DNA from: Trichuris trichiura
Taxonomy: Eukaryota; Nematoda; Enoplea; Trichinellida; Trichuridae
Assembly: GCA_037903355.1 (NCBI GenBank)
Contig: JBAJFE010000008.1
Location: forward strand, 496,001-560,000
Reading direction: 5' to 3'
Length of the DNA stretch: 64,000 nucleotides
The notes under the pieces: generated by a model
What the model was told of the DNA's origin: nothing
The model's input: only the letters and a program-made list of their open reading frames with translations
Databases searched by the model: none
In this document: positions 1-11,369 of the stretch, piece after piece
How the letters are laid out: each line of letters starts with the position of its first letter
How positions within the stretch are numbered: position 1 is the first letter of the stretch
Made by a program: the position numbers and the translations under genes

Positions 1-676
1 ATTGCGAATGGATACGTTGCGAGTACGACCGACCGGTTGCAAACAGGACTACAATGAAAGTTCGACGACGGATGACAACAAAATAACCAATTGACGATTT
101 CTCTAAGCGTTGAGAATGGGACAACAACCTATTGGTGCGCTCTTTTTCGTTTACAAAAACCGCATTGGCTTCAACGAGATTTCAACAATTCAACGCGGTT
201 ACTTCCGTTGAAAAAGAAGCAACAAGCAAGAAACCACGCAAATGCTACTGGGAGAGTTGTAAACAAAATCGTCAATGCAAACAGTAAGCAACGAAATGGC
301 CTTAAAAACTCGCCTACGCAACCGGTTGGACAATTATTTAAGTTGGAACATTGTCCGGTCCGGTTGGGTCCAAAATAAGTTATTGAGACGATCCCCGTTT
401 TTAAAATATGCCTTCCGACCCTCAAACGCCCATTGGCGAACGTACGCGCGCAAGGTCAATCTATCCCGAAAACGCCCGCTTATTATTAATAACCCATATG
501 CGCATCGAAGCCTAACTTAATGGCGGCAATTATATGGCATGAATAGGCCATAGACTAAAACGTGCTTAGGTGCTGATAGGCATACAACTTGTAAGCCGGC
601 GGTAGGCGCCATTATAGGGCTCAAAGAGTCTTTCGCAAAAACCTTGAAAACAAAACCTAGTTGCTTTCTTCCTCCT
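1..676. other. No gene recognised
   Basis: Open frames here are short, overlap on both strands and show no recognisable domain or convincing splice signals. The stretch ends at a telomere-like repeat block. Confidence 0.6.
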
Positions 677-743
677 CCTAAGCCTAAGCCTAAGCCTAAA
701 ATGGATATAGCCTTTAGGTTTAGGCTTAGGCTTAGGCTTAAGC
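677..743. repeat. Interstitial telomere-like inverted repeat (GCCTAA)n / (TTAGGC)n
   Basis: About four GCCTAA units (677-700) face about four TTAGGC units (714-743) across a spacer of some 14 bases, so the block can fold into a hairpin. TTAGGC is the usual nematode telomere repeat (established knowledge). Two units deviate slightly (TTAGGT and TTAAGC). Single or double degenerate copies also occur near 845, 47196 and 48807. Confidence 0.8.
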
Positions 744-940
744 GGCGTACGCCAGACTGATGGGAGAAAGCAATCAACCTTGGTAATTCAGAATTTTTGC
801 CTTTCGGGATTTTGAACAGCACCGAATTATTGTACAACCTTCAGCCTAGGATTAGGCTGCGGCAAAAGATAAAGAATAACTTCTACATAAGCTTAGCGCA
901 TCATCGAAAGAATACGTCACAAATAAATGTTAAAATAGCT

Positions 941-1211
941 CATTTTGGCTTCTTTTGTACGGATTTTCTGTGTCCCGTTGAATAAACTTTTATTAATAAA
1001 CTTTTCTTAATAAAATGTCCGTAGCTTTCGGGTCCGAACTTGACCCGTCATCAGCGGTCTAAGGATTGACGTATCGCATACGTCAATCCTTAGACCGCTG
1101 ATGACGGGTCAAGTTCGGACCCGAAAGCTACGGACATTTTATTAAGAAAAGTTTATTAATAAAAGTTTATTCAACGGGACACAGAAAATCCGTACAAAAG
1201 AAGCCAAAATG
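941..1211. repeat. Near-perfect 271-bp palindrome
   Basis: Two arms of about 134 bases are reverse complements with a loop of only about 3 bases near 1076. The arms look identical by eye. A similar AAAATAGCTCATT word lies just outside on both sides (near 933 and 1248). No open frame is contained. It may be a fold-back element, a recent inverted duplication, or an amplification or assembly chimera; the sequence alone cannot decide. Confidence 0.85.
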
Positions 1212-1525
1212 AAATTATTTGGTCCCGTACGAAGACATTATATCTTCAAAATAGCTCATTATGCAAATAATAATTAATTACTAATAAGGCAGGAAGTGCG
1301 AGCACACCAGCCGAGGGTATACTTGAAAAAAATTTAAATAAGGGAGAACAAGTTTTCAAAAATGTCAACTCTAATAAAATATGTACTCAAAAGCTGCAGG
1401 CTGATTGATTGTTACAGATGGTGTTTACATTAAATCGAAAAAGCAGAATTTGAGCAGCATAATAGGCAACAGTTCCTTTGCGACTAAGCGCAACGAAAAC
1501 GGAGTTGACTCTACGTCATGCCAAA

Positions 1526-1629
1526 CCTTTCCTTTTTTTACGCAATGTGAGGGCGGCAAAAACGTATAAATGCTTATGGCGCCTTTATACGTTTTTGCCG
1601 CCCTCACATTGCGTAAAAAGCGAGAAAGG
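1526..1629. repeat. Hairpin with about 45-bp arms
   Basis: The left arm (1526-1570) and right arm (1584-1629) are reverse complements over at least 35 uninterrupted bases, with a 13-base loop at 1571-1583. It is shorter than the 941-1211 palindrome and unrelated in sequence. No coding content is seen. Confidence 0.8.
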
Positions 1630-2279
1630 GACGCTAATACGTGGAACTGTTGCCTAAGGAGTGGCGCTCATTTTTGGCGGGAAACCGCAAAAATTTTTGG
1701 AGCAATGAAAACTTCTCGGCTTACCCGTCGATTCTAGTCGACAACATGATTTTGCAACACGGCGGAACAAACGATAAACAGCTTGAAACGGTCAGAGCAG
1801 AATTTCCCTTGTTACGTATACAGTAATAATACGCGCAGGTTAGACTTATTCTATTGTTTAGCAAAAAGAGGGGGAAACCGCTCAGCTAATAACTTATCAA
1901 AGCTGAAAGAGAACAACAAACTTTCCAACTCGCCAAACAACAAAACTGTACCCGACTCCGATCGATAAAGTAAAATTTAAAAAATAGCGCGAGCAGAGCA
2001 CGACCATTTTGAGTTTCGATCTAGACAAAAAATCATAAGCGCGTTTGACGAGTGATAACAGCATTAAATTATTCAGGCAACGCTTGGAAGAGATTCCAAT
2101 GTTTATTGTACAAAAAACCCGTTTTGTAATGAACAAATGACGTTCGCATTTTCGACACCCTTAGCAACTTGTGATGTCTCGTCGTCAGCGAAAGAATGAA
2201 AAACAAAGAACGTGAGTAATGGCTTTGGTTGCTTTGGAGAGTGCGCGCTGTTTCCATCTTCTTACACCATTCGTTTATG
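1630..2279. other. No gene recognised
   Basis: Only short overlapping frames. A possible mini-exon at 2174-2212 (ATG, basic residues, then a GTGAGT donor) has no supporting partner exon and was not accepted as a gene. Confidence 0.5.
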
Positions 2280-4240
2280 GAGATATCGCAAGAGCCGTTG
2301 ATATAACAGCCACCGGACAACGTAGGCTCTTTCAGACACTTCGCACTTTATCTTCTCAGTTACCATTCCATATTTTATCTTTCAGTCGGCATCGGATAAG
2401 CCAATATTTGTTGACCATGGATGACCGCGACTGATATCGTTTCCGGCGAATATTGATTGCTAGTAGCACTGCCAAGCAATACAACACTTCAACCGCCAAG
2501 ACGGCGGCAATATCGTAACTGCGTACTGCAACTGGATGAATGCCCATTGCTTTCGGGGCAAACATCGAAGCAGTATAGTGAGTCTGACTGCGAAAAATCA
2601 TTGCCGCTAACAGCAACCCAAACTTTCCGTTTGACGCGAATATCTTCTGCGCATTTTAATGCGCTAAAACGGGCAGATAAAATTCAATATCGTCAAGTTG
2701 CTAATATCTTCCAAAATTCAACTTCGATGGCGGCATGTTGATCGCAAGTCCATATCGTTACTTTGATTGGTGCCAGTCGTATTCAAGATTTATTCTTCCA
2801 GCTTATGTCCGAACGGACAGCGGACAAACGAGATGATATCATTCCTCACTGCTATGGGCGAACTGCACCCAGACGTACTGCGTGTGCCTGACAGTTCGCC
2901 ACTAAGGAATGCCTTCTATGCGTAAAATTTCTTGTCAGCATATCTTCAGAGGCACACATTAAACTGCTTGATGATCAATATCGTCCTTCGGATGAACATA
3001 TCGTTAACCTCTGAGGCCCAGCTCGGAAAAAAGATTTAAGTGCAAGCGGCCTGAGGTGATATTCCGCCGGAAACGTCTGTAGGAAGCGGAAGAATGACAG
3101 CAGAGCTGCAAGCAATATCGTGATCTGTCGATGTAACGATGCAGTCTCTGCATTAATATTTTACTATGAGAGTAGCAAAGGCACGCTCTCCGAATGGAGA
3201 CGTGCCTTCGATATCCGCTGTCCGCCATTAAGGGTCAACCTTAATATCGTCGTCGCATTGGCCTCTGTATGTTTTAATCAAGGAGGTTTCCATTTGCACT
3301 TCGGGCGTTACAAAACGGGCCCACTAAGAACATACGGCAGCATACTTTTGCAGGATGTTAACACCACTGGTCCAGCGTACATCCAGTCAACGTTCGGTAC
3401 TCCATAGATGACTGATAAGCCACAACAACTATGGCCGGGTGCCACGTTCAGGATGCCGTAGGATAACAGTATACCAATTCTGGAACCAATAATGGATATG
3501 CTCCGCTTCGCATGATGCAGTCGAAGCGTTCGCTTCTGATAGGCATGACGACCAATAAAGTGCGTGCCACAAAGGGAATATCGTAAAGCGCCGTAGGCCC
3601 AACTGATCAAATATCGTCATCGTTTCTCCGGAGCAGCCAGAGGAACGCGCTCACGCGGCTTGCCGACACCCGACTGACGCACAAAGCACTATCGTACAGT
3701 ACTGACCTGAACATCATCAATTTGTTGGTATAAGTGTCACTACTTGCCTGAGCATCACTTTGCACGCTACAATACTGTCAAGAAAACTATATTTTAAAAA
3801 ACGTATTTTGACGCCCGGTAAGCATAGCTGTTACAGCGAGCAGCCTTACCAGTAATTGACCAAATCGATGAAGTACAAATAAGGGCCGACTCAAAGAGGC
3901 ACTTTCGGCAACATCGATTGAAATATTCGGATGCGCGGTGCGACTTTGGTTGCTGCCGACCATAATCTATATCGTTGTACGGCTATTCAGGCGTTTGACC
4001 ACAGCGCCAGCGAGATATACTGCGTTCTTGAAACCACCGCCAATCACCGTAGACTTCGCAACGGGTTTCCACCCCACTGTTGGCAAAGGACTGACGGTGG
4101 GATAGTCGCAAAAACTCCGCTTTGCATGTCCAGCGATGAGCCGAATGCTGACGGTCGGTGCAATCAAAAGCTTCGGCGAGTTTCCAACTCAACCATTCGC
4201 ATGCGGAGGAGCTGCTGATCGACAATTCTTCGAAATATCG
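2280..4240 (+). repeat. Degenerate region with recurrent ATATCG(T) word
   Basis: ATATCG occurs 13 times on the plus strand (near 2283, 2434, 2510, 2687, 2752, 2978, 2998, 3115, 3244, 3578, 3611, 3969, 4235). Most sites are followed by T, at irregular spacing. From base composition under one is expected, and the reverse word appears about once. Composition is more GC-rich than the surroundings and short open frames abound in all registers, as in decayed coding DNA. In one register the word reads Tyr-Arg, often after Gln. No known family was recognised. A counterpart in inverted orientation lies at 7350-8400. Confidence 0.55.
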
Positions 4241-4718
4241 TTAGGAACCGCCGCTATCCAACATTCTTTTCATGGCTTCTTGACGGCATTCAACGAACGT
4301 TCAGCAGAAGAAACGAGCCGTCAGTAGTTTAAGCTTACATCTTTGTACAGTAATCTGTCGTACCTGAGCATCATGTCAGTTCTCTTGGAAGGCGCAGGAT
4401 AGTTTCTTAAAAATTAAGATTATAGAAAGCAAACAAAATCTGATCACGAAACTATTGAAAATAAAACGCCCAGAGTCTCGGCGAGCAGAAAAAATGTTTA
4501 GCAGAATTACAATAGAGACGAACTGATCCACGGTACGCAACAAAGTGGTTCAGGCTACTACGTTGGCCCTTATAAGAAAACAAACGTCTCCCGATTTTCT
4601 TTGCTGTTTTTCCTCCAACGAGGGTGCCAAATTTGCTAAGTTTTTAGCGCTCTTAAAAACCGGGTGCTTCCTAACGGGACGATGGATTTTCGTATCTTCA
4701 ATACGGCTTTGTCTAGCC

Positions 4719-6276
4719 CAGTGATTCCCAACCTTTTCTGCGCCAGGGCCCCCTCCCGTTCTTGCGTGGTTGTGCTCTTCTCTTTTCTCGCCCTAGGTTC
4801 TTTCGCGTTTATTAGAGTACCTGTGACACGCAGTTTACCGAAGATTTCAACAATGAATTTGCTGTTGTCTTTTCGATCTGGTGAAAACCGGCGCTAACAA
4901 CGAACTTTTAATCTGCATTTTAAAACTCTTCAATTTAAAAGTTCGATTTTTGCACTGCTCTGTGCCATGTATATGGAAAAGGCAGTAACGAATCTAAATC
5001 TAATTCCTGACACGTGTGCAGTGTTTTTCAGTCGCGTCGTCTAAGTATTTCAGACGACCTGTAACTGCTCTTCTTTGCCGAGTGAATGAAGGTAGGCCAA
5101 AAAAATTCCTTAGTCATATGGAATTGGTCGAAACTTCTTCCACGCTCAGCTGCCAAACTTTCGTCTTGAAAATGGGTTTGTGTGACAAAAGTTTCCTATT
5201 AAGATTTATTGGATTTGTAGTCAAGATTTGCAAAGACTACCTCACATGAAGATGGAACGTCTTTATACGGTCTAGCAGTTTTATCATAAGAAAAAAGAGT
5301 CGTTTATTCCCATTGTAAGTCAAAGAAGGTAAGAGCATACAAACGATAGAATCTTTCGGAACTCAACTGGTTCCGTCGTCAGCAACAGGGTACAAAACTT
5401 GTCGCTAACGATGAAACTAGATAAGTGCTCCCTTTCGCCCAGGGCTTGTGTCCTATCGCTGACGACGGATCCAGTTGGGTTGTGAAAGCCCTGATCGTTT
5501 GGGTACTGCTGCGTTCTCTTATTTACAACGGGAGTAAACCGCTCTTTTTCTCTTGTGACTAACTGGCACTTAACGCTTCAGTCGCAGTGTATGAAAATGG
5601 TTTGTTAGAAACTTCAACGCGCTTTTACCGCACACGGTCAAATTCTACGTCTGTTTTTTGTTGTACTTGTCGCCTTGTTAACAACAACAGTATTATGCGT
5701 TGATCATGCTGGACGTCGGTTCTCCGAACTCCGTATTATTGCATTCAAGTTTACTATTTGACTTTAACAAGTAGGAAAAGTTGGCTATGTTGGCAAATCA
5801 GTGTGGTGGCTGAAGCTGGTGCCCTAATACCAATTTTTCCACGTCAGGTTCAATATTCGTTAGCAGCAACCTTAAGTCTCCACGCTGCGCTATTTGTAGC
5901 CTGTTTCTTTTTTAACCAAAAGATCTGTAGCGGCACTGAACCCACGTTCAACCAAATAAGAGGAAGGAAACGGCACGAGGAACTTTTTAACGATCTTCCA
6001 TAATTCAGGGTAAAGTGTCGCAATTTGATGCTGCAACCAGAAATGACTGTAGCCACTCTTAAACTTAGGCTTCAGTTCTTCATTGGCTTGCAACTCAATC
6101 AGCTCTTCTTGCAAAAATGTCTCTGCTTCGTTAGCGTTTGAATATAGACCAAAATCCAGGCTGGTATTCTCATTTTCACAACCGGGGACCCCCAAGGGCC
6201 CCCTTAGCATTCAGTACCCCCTTGGACTCCCCCAGGGCCCCCAAGGGGGCCCAGGGGCCCCCGTTGAGAATGACTG
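4719..6276 (-). mobile_element. hAT-superfamily DNA transposon remnant (about 1.56 kb)
   Basis: The element begins CAGTGATTCCCAACC on the plus strand and ends with the reverse complement of CAGTCATTCTCAACG, a terminal repeat style typical of one hAT group. The 8-bp sequence GTCTAGCC lies directly outside both ends (4711-4718 and 6277-6284), the target duplication length expected for hAT. The right end carries a dense run of CCCCC and GGGGG blocks at 6181-6265. Only the carboxy end of a transposase remains (minus strand, about 5890-6210), so the copy cannot be autonomous. It sits inside an older inverted repeat. Confidence 0.88.
5890..6210 (-). pseudogene. hAT transposase C-terminal dimerisation fragment
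   Basis: The open frame of 106 codons ends in a Tyr-Pro-Glu-Leu-Trp segment followed by a Phe-Pro-Ser-Ser-Tyr-Leu-Val-Glu-Arg-Gly-Phe-Ser motif, the signature of the hAT C-terminal dimerisation region (established family knowledge). The catalytic core and the zinc-finger region expected upstream are missing between here and 4719. The first residues come from terminal repeat DNA rather than a true start. It is a relic within the element at 4719-6276. Confidence 0.85.
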
Positions 6277-6550
6277 GTCTAGCCCGTTGATAAAGTCTGA
6301 AATCCAAACGAAGCGAATGCCCTACCTACGGATGGATGAGCAATTAATAAGGAAAAGATTCAGAACAAGTACTTAACAAATTCGGAACTTTCGGGACCAA
6401 CCTTGTCCGGAGCAGCTGTCTTCCAAGAGAACTTCGGAATCTTTTTCTTAACAATTGCTCATCCATTCGTTGGTAGGGCATTCGCTTCGGTTTGATTTCA
6501 GACTTTATCAACGGGCTAGACAAAGCCGTATTGAAGATGCGAAAACGTTT

Positions 6551-7349
6551 TTAGCGCTATTCTTATTCAAATCGTCCCTTGGCATTGGAGGCTCAAGTAA
6601 AAGAAATTCCGCTGGACTTCCCGGCTATAGTATCTGTTTGATATAAAGAAATGAGGAACAGCATCACAAGTTGTTTGTTGGCGAGACTTTGCCGCCAACT
6701 TAAGTGGCTACTGCCCTTCCAACGAGCCAATGGCTAAAACCGTAAGCTTATTGCTCTTTCCACAGTTTTTACTCGAGAAAGCCATGGGAACAGCAGTAAA
6801 AACCTTAAGACTTAGCGGATACGAGTACCGCGAATGAAACCGCGCGACAACGTAAAACGCTGGGAAATCAAAGTTGCGAGCTTTCGAAATTTTTTGCCGT
6901 CCGAGAAACCCTTTATTTCCATCGTCTCCATTTTTTTATCGCTAAAAGCTATTTTACACTGGCGAAAAACATGATAAACAAGAAACGCAACGTTAATAAT
7001 TAAAATGATGTTCAGGCAAAAGTGTATGCTGTATATTTTTGCACAGTAATATCCGAATAAATGTTGAATAAATAATGAAGACGTTTTTTTCGCCGCGCCG
7101 CGTAGAGTCGTCCAATCGAGGAAAAGCGTTGCCAACGAATAGCAGCAAGGAAAGCGTCCAATGAGAATTCGGCCAATAGATAAGGACTCCATTGCCCAAT
7201 TATGGTTAGCGCAGCGCTGCGAGACAGATACGACCCCTGTCAAGTGATCTATTTAAACTGCTGTTTTGTTGCATTTTCTCATTCTTTACGCCTTTTTTGG
7301 CTGGTCTTCCTCCGGCGTGCAGTTTGAAGTTCCGTTTTATCTTCTTCTG
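6551..7349. other. No gene recognised
   Basis: One 143-codon minus-strand frame (6812-7243) has no domain and lacks splice support. It looks like chance or decayed sequence. Confidence 0.5.
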
Positions 7350-8400
7350 CACTTACGATATTAAACCGGAGAGAAGCCATACTCCATCCATGCCGTTGTA
7401 ATCAATGAAGCGAAAGCGGAGAAGTTCGTGTACGATATTGTACCTTTTGGTTGTTGATGAACAAGTGCGCAATGATGGTGTATGGCGGTCACTTTGCCGA
7501 CCTGAACGGTTCCATTCTCTAATAGTGAATGAATGATATTAATGCAGAAGACGCTTCGGTTGGCCACCAGACTACGATATTGGCTGAAGATATGTCGAAA
7601 GTCGTCCGCAGCTTTGCCAAGATGATATTAGCAGAGTGGCTACCATAGTATTGAGTCAACACAACCAAAGATAGAAAAGAAGTTTTTGCGAAAGGTGGCC
7701 AACAGAAGACGGCAAATCAAAGACAGCTGATCTGTGCTTAGAGAATGGAACCGTCCTGAACAAGTTGATCTCGGTTAGCAATGTGTTGCTGTGGCTATGC
7801 GGCAAACGTTTGCACTTTCTAGTTAGCTTCCATTAGAGGGGATACGCTGTTAGCCTAACACGATATATCTATCCGGTGGGCTCCAATGGCTGCAGCTGTT
7901 TTATGATATTGAAAAGAATATACGAGGAATATTATCACCTCCGATTGTTATGATATGCTATTGGTGCCTCGGTTGATCCGTATCGATGGTAAAAAAGCGA
8001 TGGAGACGAAGGAAGTCTACATCTATCGAGGCGCCATCACAGCTGTTGCAACATACATGCGCACCAACTTAAAGCTGCTTTATTTGAATAAGGCTAACAG
8101 CGTGGTCTCCATCCGAAACATATGCGCCATTTAAGGTTGGAAACATGCCACTGGTTTAGCTGTTGACGAAGATCGGTTTCAACTGTAATGTGCGCGATAA
8201 GATAGCCAGCAGAAGCAGAAGCATTCATATGCACCTGGAATGTACGCATCTCATCGCTTCTTTTGAAATGATCGACTTGGATCGTCAAGAATGTTTTCGC
8301 TAAAGTTGTTCGGCGGCGGTTGAAATACGCGCCCATGAAATACGTTTCTTTCGAGAGAGAGCAAATAAAGCTTTCTTTAGCAAATTGAGGCTTTTGCATT
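7350..8400 (-). repeat. Inverted counterpart of the ATATCGT region
   Basis: CGATAT, the reverse of the word enriched at 2280-4240, occurs four times within about 510 bases (7356, 7433, 7575, 7861), while ATATCG is absent. On the minus strand around 7530 a stretch resembles plus-strand sequence around 3145 (shared CTGCATTAATAT with similar flanks). The word TTAGAGAATGGAACCGT also occurs in both orientations, near 7515 and 7738. A 50-60 codon plus-strand frame (to 8095) and a 101-codon minus-strand frame (8094-8399) show no known domain. It is probably decayed repeat DNA. Confidence 0.45.
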
Positions 8401-11369
8401 CGCGGCCTTTATACATTAAGAACTTTTGACATTAAGAAAGTCGGCTGATCAGTTTGCAAGGCTACATTTGTACAACACCCTTAAAATTGATTTGTTTGTT
8501 TAAGGTTAGCAAGCGAAGCAGAGCGGTTGCCCCTCAAGTGAAAATAAGCTAAAAGTTAACTCTGCTACAAAGACGTAATCGACTTTTTTAAATTTTAAAC
8601 GTAAACTATATTACGCGTAAAGCGGAAGAATTCATGTTCATATCGCAACGAATCAGTCCCTTAAAGTAGCTGTCACTGAAAACCCCCAAAATATACAGTA
8701 AGAAAAGAACGCAGGTACGTTTTTGGAAAAAGAAGACTTATTCTCTTCTACCTTCATTGGCAAGCATATCAGCCCTCCTGTTCTATCCTTACCTAAACCT
8801 ATACCGAAATATAGCGCGTCAGCTTATAAAGGCAAGACAGGATGCAGAGCTTTTCTCCAACAATGTATCTGCACAGCAGTGTTTAACTCTGCTGATTAGC
8901 GTATGTTCACGAGCTCTTGTTTTATCCTTTTTAAGAAGGTAAATTTGTCTTACCATTGGAAAGGGTCTTATAAGCGTGGCTATTGACCAGTGAGAAGCCA
9001 AAACCGCCATTATTCAATGTACAAACGTGGTAACCCTAAAAACGTGGTTCATAATGGCGCTGTGAGTACGTCTTTACAAAAAGTTAAGTCATGAAGCGGT
9101 AACAATAAACGTTAGTTGCAATCGTCAGCGGAAATCGTAATTCGGTTGAAATACGGAGCGCGCAAGCAATTGAAAATATAATGTTATTCCTGCGGAAACG
9201 ATAGCGTGGAAAATGCTTCAATCGAGCGAATACGTGGGGAAAGGCATCTTTTAATCTTGCGTATGCAAATCAACGCAAGAAATTACAATGATACCTTAAA
9301 ATTCACAGTTAAAATCGCAAGATTGATCCTTCGAGCATCCGAAGGGGAAAAGATATAAACAGCTAAATCTATACTCGTGAGATCTGTCGCGGAAGTATCT
9401 TATTAACATAGCAAAAGACTGAACGCGCAACTTAACATTCTTACCTTGACCGAAATTTACTTCGAGCTAAGCTCAACTGAAAAAATAAGTTCGGTTCAAT
9501 GTTATACGATCTTTTATGCGTAAAATTATATTTATTAAAGTTCTCAAAAACGTCAACGCTCTTTTTCCGCGCACTTAGTAGAACAGTGTAAGCAAAAAAC
9601 GCGCGAAAAGAACTTTTTTTTTACAAATAACGTCAACCCCAAAGCTTTTGAATAAATTTTACCCTAACGAAAAACAGCTTTTCAGAGCATTTTAATACGT
9701 TTTTTATATTTTTTTGGTATGCTTTCCGTCAAATGCTTTCTGGTTACTGTAGGTGGAAAGGAAAATCAGGTTATGTCAACCCAAGTAACTCCATGCAGCC
9801 TAAACAGAAGTCTGCCAGACGCTAGGGCTGCTCGCGTCGCGTGTCTAGCTTAGCTGATGTGTTCTAAACATGAAAACTTAAATATATGTTACGAAATATC
9901 TCCATTTTATCCGTTATTACTACCTTCATTATAATTTATTTTTATTCAAACCGCCGTAGTATTTCGCCCCAGCAGAGTTATTAAAATTATGAATCTCTGG
10001 GTATTCCTTTTTTGAACAAACGTTCAAAGCGGTGAACTTAGAAACTTCCATCATTTTACAACAAAACAGATTAGCATATTTCCTTTCTTCCTATCAATAT
10101 CAACACTTAAACACTAAGCATCTGGCAACGCTGCGGCGACTGGTTCTCATTGTCGCCTTTTTTTCCGTTCATTATACGCGTGAGGAATGGGGCACGAAAC
10201 CTTTCCGCACAATCCAACTCCCTGACTTAGTAGTGGAACTTGCAAATCAGCATACGGTATAAAGAATAGAGGGAGGTGACGTTTACGGCTTGCGAATCAA
10301 CTCTCCCGTAAGCTGTTTAACGTCGCGCGTTTAGCTGCCTTCTAGGCGGGATATTGTACGTATGTATGCGCGTAAAAGCAAAAACAAATTCCCTATCAAC
10401 GAATGGACGGACGGAAAATTTAAAAAATCAAAAATACCACTACTTACGCGAAACTTTAAGGGAAAGTAAGCCATAAAGGCAGCTGAACTTCGCACATTAA
10501 AAATCTTCTACATACCACTTATGCTTTCCTCGCCGATACGTTCTCAAAGCGTCTGATAGCTCTCGTAGCTTACTATCGATAGCAAAGGCTCAGAGAGCGG
10601 GATGACAACATTGAAAAATCGAATTCAGGGCTCCTCAACGGTCGTACAAATACACATACAAGCTGTTGTTTACACCTGAAAGCATTAGACAACAGTGACG
10701 TCAGAAATGCGTATCGGTACCTGATGTATATCCTCCCGAGGCGTAAGGATCAGTCTGTTCTTCGATGTACTCTCTTTCTCTACCTTCTCATTGCTATTTT
10801 CTGCTGGGTACTTGAAAATCAATTACAGTACTACAAATTTACGCAAGTATTCAAAACAAAAAAGAAAAAACACTTTCTGACACAAAGAAGAAGGTCGCCT
10901 GTTGTCCTAACGTTAAAAGGATCACCGTCATAATTTAAAGTCAAATATGGACGCTATTTATTTTTGAAGCACAATTCAAGGAAAACAAGTGAGAAAACGC
11001 GTCTAGAAGAAGCAAAACGGGCGACGCAAGTAAAGCATTGTTTACCGCGCGCCTTCAAATGAGAGAACAGTTAGGGCAATGTTGAGGCAATGTGAAATTT
11101 GAAAAGAAAAATTTCAAAACGTCCAATAAGGAAAAAAGACGATGCGTGCTTACGGACAAAAATATGCGATACGTGTGGCAGTGTGTGTGCGCAACCGGTA
11201 GCTTACTGTTCTTACGTCGCTCTATCAAATGGAGGAAAATACTGAATGTAGTATAATCAGCTAGCTTGACGACCACGACCATTCTCCTTATAGAGACATG
11301 CAGAAAGCGCGGGAAGCGTTCGTTCTTTGAAAAACAACAAAAAAAGGCAACTTGTGGCAGTTAGCGCTT
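8401..11369. other. No gene recognised; AT-rich intergenic DNA
   Basis: Frames are short and inconsistent. This lies downstream of the stop codon of the large CCDC141-like gene and should contain its 3' UTR and polyadenylation site, which could not be placed with confidence. Confidence 0.55.

Larger units (their letters stand above)
4683..6550. repeat. Older inverted-repeat element, split by a hAT insertion
   Basis: The right arm (about 6453-6550) is the reverse complement of a left arm in two pieces, 4683-4718 and 6277-6345, separated by the hAT element at 4719-6276. Removing the insert and one target duplication gives continuous arms of about 100 bases around a loop at about 6346-6452. This order shows that the inverted repeat came first. 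No coding sequence was recognised in the arms or loop. Confidence 0.75.

Noticed and set aside
2174..2212. Mini-exon starting ATG TCT CGT with a GTGAGT donor
   Set aside because: Thirteen codons only, and no phase-compatible downstream exon was found in the decayed repeat region that follows.
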